64,000 bases of DNA from Nodosilinea nodulosa PCC 7104 (GTDB lineage Bacteria > Cyanobacteriota > Cyanobacteriia > Phormidesmidales > Phormidesmidaceae), in NCBI RefSeq assembly GCF_000309385.1, contig NZ_JH976537.1:3716507-3780506 (forward strand), given 5' to 3'. Positions 60,989 through 64,000 of this stretch are shown piece after piece. Every line of letters starts with the position of its first letter. Position 1 is the stretch's first letter. The notes beneath the pieces were generated by a model that worked only from the letters and a program-made list of their open reading frames with translations, made no database searches and had not been told where the DNA came from. The position numbers were made by a program, and so were the translations under genes.

Positions 60989-61428
60989 GGATTTTCTCTC
61001 CGAATATAATCAACTGGGTTCATGACTTCACAAGCTAATGCTAGCTTCTTGGCTTGTCGCATCAGGGCATCATCACAAGTGAGGAAGAAATTTGCCTGAG
61101 CATAGCTAGCACAGGCAACATGCAAAATATCCTTTGCCGAGAACTTCCCTTGCTGGATGAATCCTTTAGCAAGGCTGTAAATAGCGTCTTCTGGGGCAAT
61201 TCTAATTTGGCACAGGGTGGAAAGTTCTAGGGCAAACTCTTGCCGCTCTGGAAATGGACAGAGTAGCGTCTCGTCTTCATGCATAAACGACCAGATCAAC
61301 TGAACCGTTTGAGTTTCTGCTCGATTGAAGATTTCTTGACAGGCTAACGCTTCAATTTGAATGCGAACTTGACTGGGATCATCAAATCTTCGCTGAAAGC
61401 AGTTGTAGTCCAGGTAAATCAAGTCCAT
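60985..61428 (-). CDS. PIN-domain nuclease (VapC-like)
   Basis: From Met 61428 the product is about 147 residues. The first acidic site is in MDLIYLDYNCFQRRFDD, the middle acidic site in FSAKDILHVACASY and the last in LTCDDALM, together the usual PIN set. A longer frame begins 51 bp upstream inside the NACHT gene but is unlikely. It overlaps both its neighbours, so it is transcribed with the NACHT gene upstream. Confidence 0.75.
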   Translation of the reverse strand: MDLIYLDYNCFQRRFDDPSQVRIQIEALACQEIFNRAETQTVQLIWSFMHEDETLLCPFPERQEFALELSTLCQIRIAPEDAIYSLAKGFIQQGKFSAKDILHVACASYAQANFFLTCDDALMRQAKKLALACEVMNPVDYIRRENP

Positions 61429-64000
61429 CCGCTTGAGCCTCCCTTCTTCTCCATCTGTTGCAACTGCTCCTGTGCCCATTCTCGTAGTTGCTCATCGGGA
61501 TCGTTGAGGGCGCGATCGCGCAGCAGCTCGATCGTTTTTGGGTGAGTGGGGTAATTTCTCAGAAGAACTTCTAAGGCATTTTGACGAGGATTCTGGTTCC
61601 GAACAGATTTTGGCAAGAATGACTCCTGTAAGACAATTTCATATAAAAGCTCGAAGATTTCTGGAGCTTGCGAGAAGTGTTCACAAATAACCTTTGCAGC
61701 TACACCACGAACATGCTGATCCGTGTCATTTCTGAGGAGATTTTCTAGTAAAATCCGGGTTTCTGCATTAGTCTGATAATATTTTGCAATTGAAAGAATT
61801 GCGGCTTGACGAGTAAATCCACCGTCAAATTCTTGATTTGCTTTCGTTTTGAGCCATGCTAAAGTTTCTGGAGCATAGTGAAAGTTTTCAGCAACTGCCA
61901 TAACTGCTGACCATCTGACAGGACCGTTGTTATCCCCAGGATTAATATCTTGCTGAGTTTGTAGTTTGAGCCAATTCAAGGTTTCCGGATAGTCATGAAA
62001 ATACTTGCTAATTATAAATATCACTGCTTGGCGAGGTAGTGCCGACGGACTATTTTCCTGTGCGGGCAGAGATTTAAGCCATGTGAGAGTTTGCTCTGTA
62101 TAAAAACAGTAGACAATGCGATTTAAGAGCGCCTCAGTTGCCTCATAAGATAGAGGAACTTCTTGTTTTTCTACTTCAAAGCAAAGATGCTGTTTTAACC
62201 TAAGCTTTATAGATGCGACTGAGCTAAAATCTTTAACTTCAAACAAACAGTCTGCTGCAAGTAGTAGATTGCCTACCCCTTCAGCGTTCACCACGCGGAA
62301 ATCTGGGAAATCTTTTAAATCCACATCTTCTAAATAAGAATTTCTGTCCATTTCCTGCGACATTAAATATTCGATCAATATCGCAGAAAACTTTGCATCA
62401 ATCATCCCACAAATGAGCCGCAAAACCTCATGCCAAGTTTCATCTTGCCAATGGTTTTCAAACACCTCATCCCGTAATTGTTCAAACGTAAGAGTGCGTT
62501 GTTTTTCAAAGCGGTGAACAATTTCAACCGCACAGAAGTATTCCAAAAAGGTGCGGTGCATGAAGCCGTAGGTGTCGGCTCCGCGATAGCAGAGGATGAA
62601 GTTGCGTTCCCGCAATTGTTGAATCAACCGATTGGCTTTTTCGCGGGGTTCACTAAAGCCCTGCTCTCGCAAATAGTTGGTCAAAATGCGGGTGAGGTGT
62701 TCTGCACTGATGAGATTCCCTTTCAATCCCTCTTCCCCTGCCTGCATCTCATAGGCAATCAAGCGAAGCATCTCTTGCTTTTCCCGTCGCCCGATCGCAT
62801 CCATCGGAATCTGCAATTGCTTGTGATCCACATCCCAGTGGTACAGCAATACCCGCGAAGCCTGGTCGTAGAGGTCGGCGCGATCGCGGGGTAACTCTTG
62901 CCGCCGATTTAGAATTGCCATCATCGTTAGCAATAATGGATTGTCTGCCAAATTTTGGATGGCTTTGGAGCTGGCGATCGCATCCTTCAATCGCTGTTTC
63001 AACCGCACTTTATCGGGATCGCTGCCCAGCGATAGGTCATACCAGCGATCTATAAACTCATGAATCTCGTCTATATCCAGGGATTGAATCGTGAAGTGCC
63101 GAAATCCACTCTGCTGAAGTCGTTCGGGGTTGTAGCCGATGATTCGAGATGTAACCAGTATTTGAGCTTTGGGATATTGCTGGGAAAATCGAATGATGTC
63201 GTCAATGACAGTAGATTGGGTGGTGCGATCGAACACCTCATCCAGACCATCAAACATCACCAGGGTAGGAAACTCTAGTAAATGCTGATGCAGTTGATGT
63301 TGATCAAACTGCCAATCTACGCCCCGACCTCGATGGAGAAATTCGAGAAAGTTGGCGGATGGAGTGATGGCAAATTCCCGTAACTCGATTAATAGCGGAA
63401 GTTTTTCAGTATTACCCTCTACCCATTCCAGCGCCAGATATTGCAACAAGCTCGACTTACCCGATCCTGGATCTCCTAAAATCACCGCCCGTTGAGAGGT
63501 TATAATCGCTTCTAAAACTTTTCGTGCGGGCTGCTGAAAATACGCATGACGATCATGCTCTAGGGCTTCAGGCGATAAATCTGCTTCGAGTTGACCTTCG
63601 GCTTGTAGCTGGCGCTTCAAGTCCAGAGGCATATCGTAGCGCATCGGGGGCAATGCCTCTCGCACGGTTTGCTCAACGAACATTGCCCAAAGCTTGATGG
63701 CATCGACCCGGTCAGTACTGTCAAGGATATACAGTTTCAGATAGCCATAACTAGACTGCAAACTCTCTCGATAGGTCTCAGCATCAAATCCTGGTGAGAG
63801 TTGTGCTGTATTACGGGCAATGTCTTCTAGCAGGCCAGAATTCAGAATCTCCCGCAACTCTGAATTCGCTTTAACAATACCCTTGACCTCATACACATAT
63901 TCTTTGCAGACGCCCCGCCAATCAAACTCCTCTAAGGGAAATTGCCATCCAGACCCTTGATACTGTTGTGTCCAAATTTGCTCTAGCTGTGCATAACCAA
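61419..64000 (-). CDS. NACHT NTPase with HEAT repeats, 5' end outside window
   Basis: The frame stays open to the window edge, so the start is missing; a GTG at 63896 is not the real start because coding continues before it. Counting from that GTG, Walker A GDPGSGKS is about 141-148. Walker B and following read FDGLDEVFD, then the TSR block (VTSRIIGY) and FMHRTFLEYFCA, all hallmarks of NACHT STAND ATPases. The C-terminal third has HEAT-like repeats. Bacterial NACHT proteins with such tails often sense phage proteins. It is followed by the overlapping PIN gene. Confidence 0.85.
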   Translation of the reverse strand, partial: GYAQLEQIWTQQYQGSGWQFPLEEFDWRGVCKEYVYEVKGIVKANSELREILNSGLLEDIARNTAQLSPGFDAETYRESLQSSYGYLKLYILDSTDRVDAIKLWAMFVEQTVREALPPMRYDMPLDLKRQLQAEGQLEADLSPEALEHDRHAYFQQPARKVLEAIITSQRAVILGDPGSGKSSLLQYLALEWVEGNTEKLPLLIELREFAITPSANFLEFLHRGRGVDWQFDQHQLHQHLLEFPTLVMFDGLDEVFDRTTQSTVIDDIIRFSQQYPKAQILVTSRIIGYNPERLQQSGFRHFTIQSLDIDEIHEFIDRWYDLSLGSDPDKVRLKQRLKDAIASSKAIQNLADNPLLLTMMAILNRRQELPRDRADLYDQASRVLLYHWDVDHKQLQIPMDAIGRREKQEMLRLIAYEMQAGEEGLKGNLISAEHLTRILTNYLREQGFSEPREKANRLIQQLRERNFILCYRGADTYGFMHRTFLEYFCAVEIVHRFEKQRTLTFEQLRDEVFENHWQDETWHEVLRLICGMIDAKFSAILIEYLMSQEMDRNSYLEDVDLKDFPDFRVVNAEGVGNLLLAADCLFEVKDFSSVASIKLRLKQHLCFEVEKQEVPLSYEATEALLNRIVYCFYTEQTLTWLKSLPAQENSPSALPRQAVIFIISKYFHDYPETLNWLKLQTQQDINPGDNNGPVRWSAVMAVAENFHYAPETLAWLKTKANQEFDGGFTRQAAILSIAKYYQTNAETRILLENLLRNDTDQHVRGVAAKVICEHFSQAPEIFELLYEIVLQESFLPKSVRNQNPRQNALEVLLRNYPTHPKTIELLRDRALNDPDEQLREWAQEQLQQMEKKGGSSGWT

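Overview
The window looks like a piece of a cyanobacterial chromosome. The octamer GCGATCGC (HIP1) and its core CGATCG recur throughout, and many genes are cyanobacterial types: a CHAT protease, a 2-oxoglutarate decarboxylase plus succinate semialdehyde dehydrogenase pair, FtsH, CHASE2-GGDEF-EAL proteins, a PaO-like Rieske oxygenase and NtcA-type promoters. Lineage within the cyanobacteria cannot be read reliably; a filamentous Leptolyngbya/Nodosilinea-like strain is a guess.

Region 1 (1-14.2 kb) is accessory DNA. It holds a CHAT protease end, an XRE/zinc-ribbon regulator, a complete IS3-family element with its frameshift signal, a tyrosine recombinase, a dead dihydrofolate-reductase-like fragment, and a large secreted RHS protein with a nuclease-like tip and an Imm21-type immunity gene. 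IS5 debris and several small orphan genes follow. A second integrase sits against the 3' end of tRNA-Thr(UGU), which looks like one edge of an integrated island.

Region 2 (14.2-30.1 kb) is mostly core metabolism and physiology: a cation/proton antiporter, a nitrilase-family amidase, the 2-OG decarboxylase/SSADH pair that closes the cyanobacterial TCA cycle, a c-di-GMP enzyme, RlpA, a Rieske oxygenase, FtsH and a DUF1232 protein. A small free-standing toxin/immunity pair resembling a CdiA-CT/CdiI module sits between the Rieske gene and ftsH.

Region 3 (30.3-56.5 kb) is the most interesting part. It combines three glutamine-synthetase-like ligases (GlnT/GMAS type), a class I glutamine amidotransferase, an aldehyde dehydrogenase, an iron alcohol dehydrogenase, an exported formamidase/acetamidase, a signal-less amino-acid-binding protein, a phytanoyl-CoA-type dioxygenase, an acyl-CoA-dehydrogenase-like flavoprotein and a cytosolic copper amine oxidase. 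Three intergenic regions in it share one 16-18 bp palindromic operator (ACTTG...CAAGT type). Two of the ligase genes have GTAN8TAC NtcA-type sites exactly 22 nt from the same hexamer, TTTACT. I infer a nitrogen-controlled, substrate-induced pathway that gamma-glutamylates and oxidises amines to recover nitrogen. A FecR/CHASE2-GGDEF-EAL pair, a toxin-antitoxin/HEPN island, a cyclooxygenase-like haem protein and an IS110 element are interspersed.

Region 4 (56.5-64 kb) holds TspO, a three-gene operon with two tandem YbjQ-type proteins, a GFA-family gene between attC-like repeats, and a candidate defence unit in which a NACHT-HEAT NTPase, a PIN protein and a 70-residue protein overlap end to start. 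The NACHT gene runs off the window.
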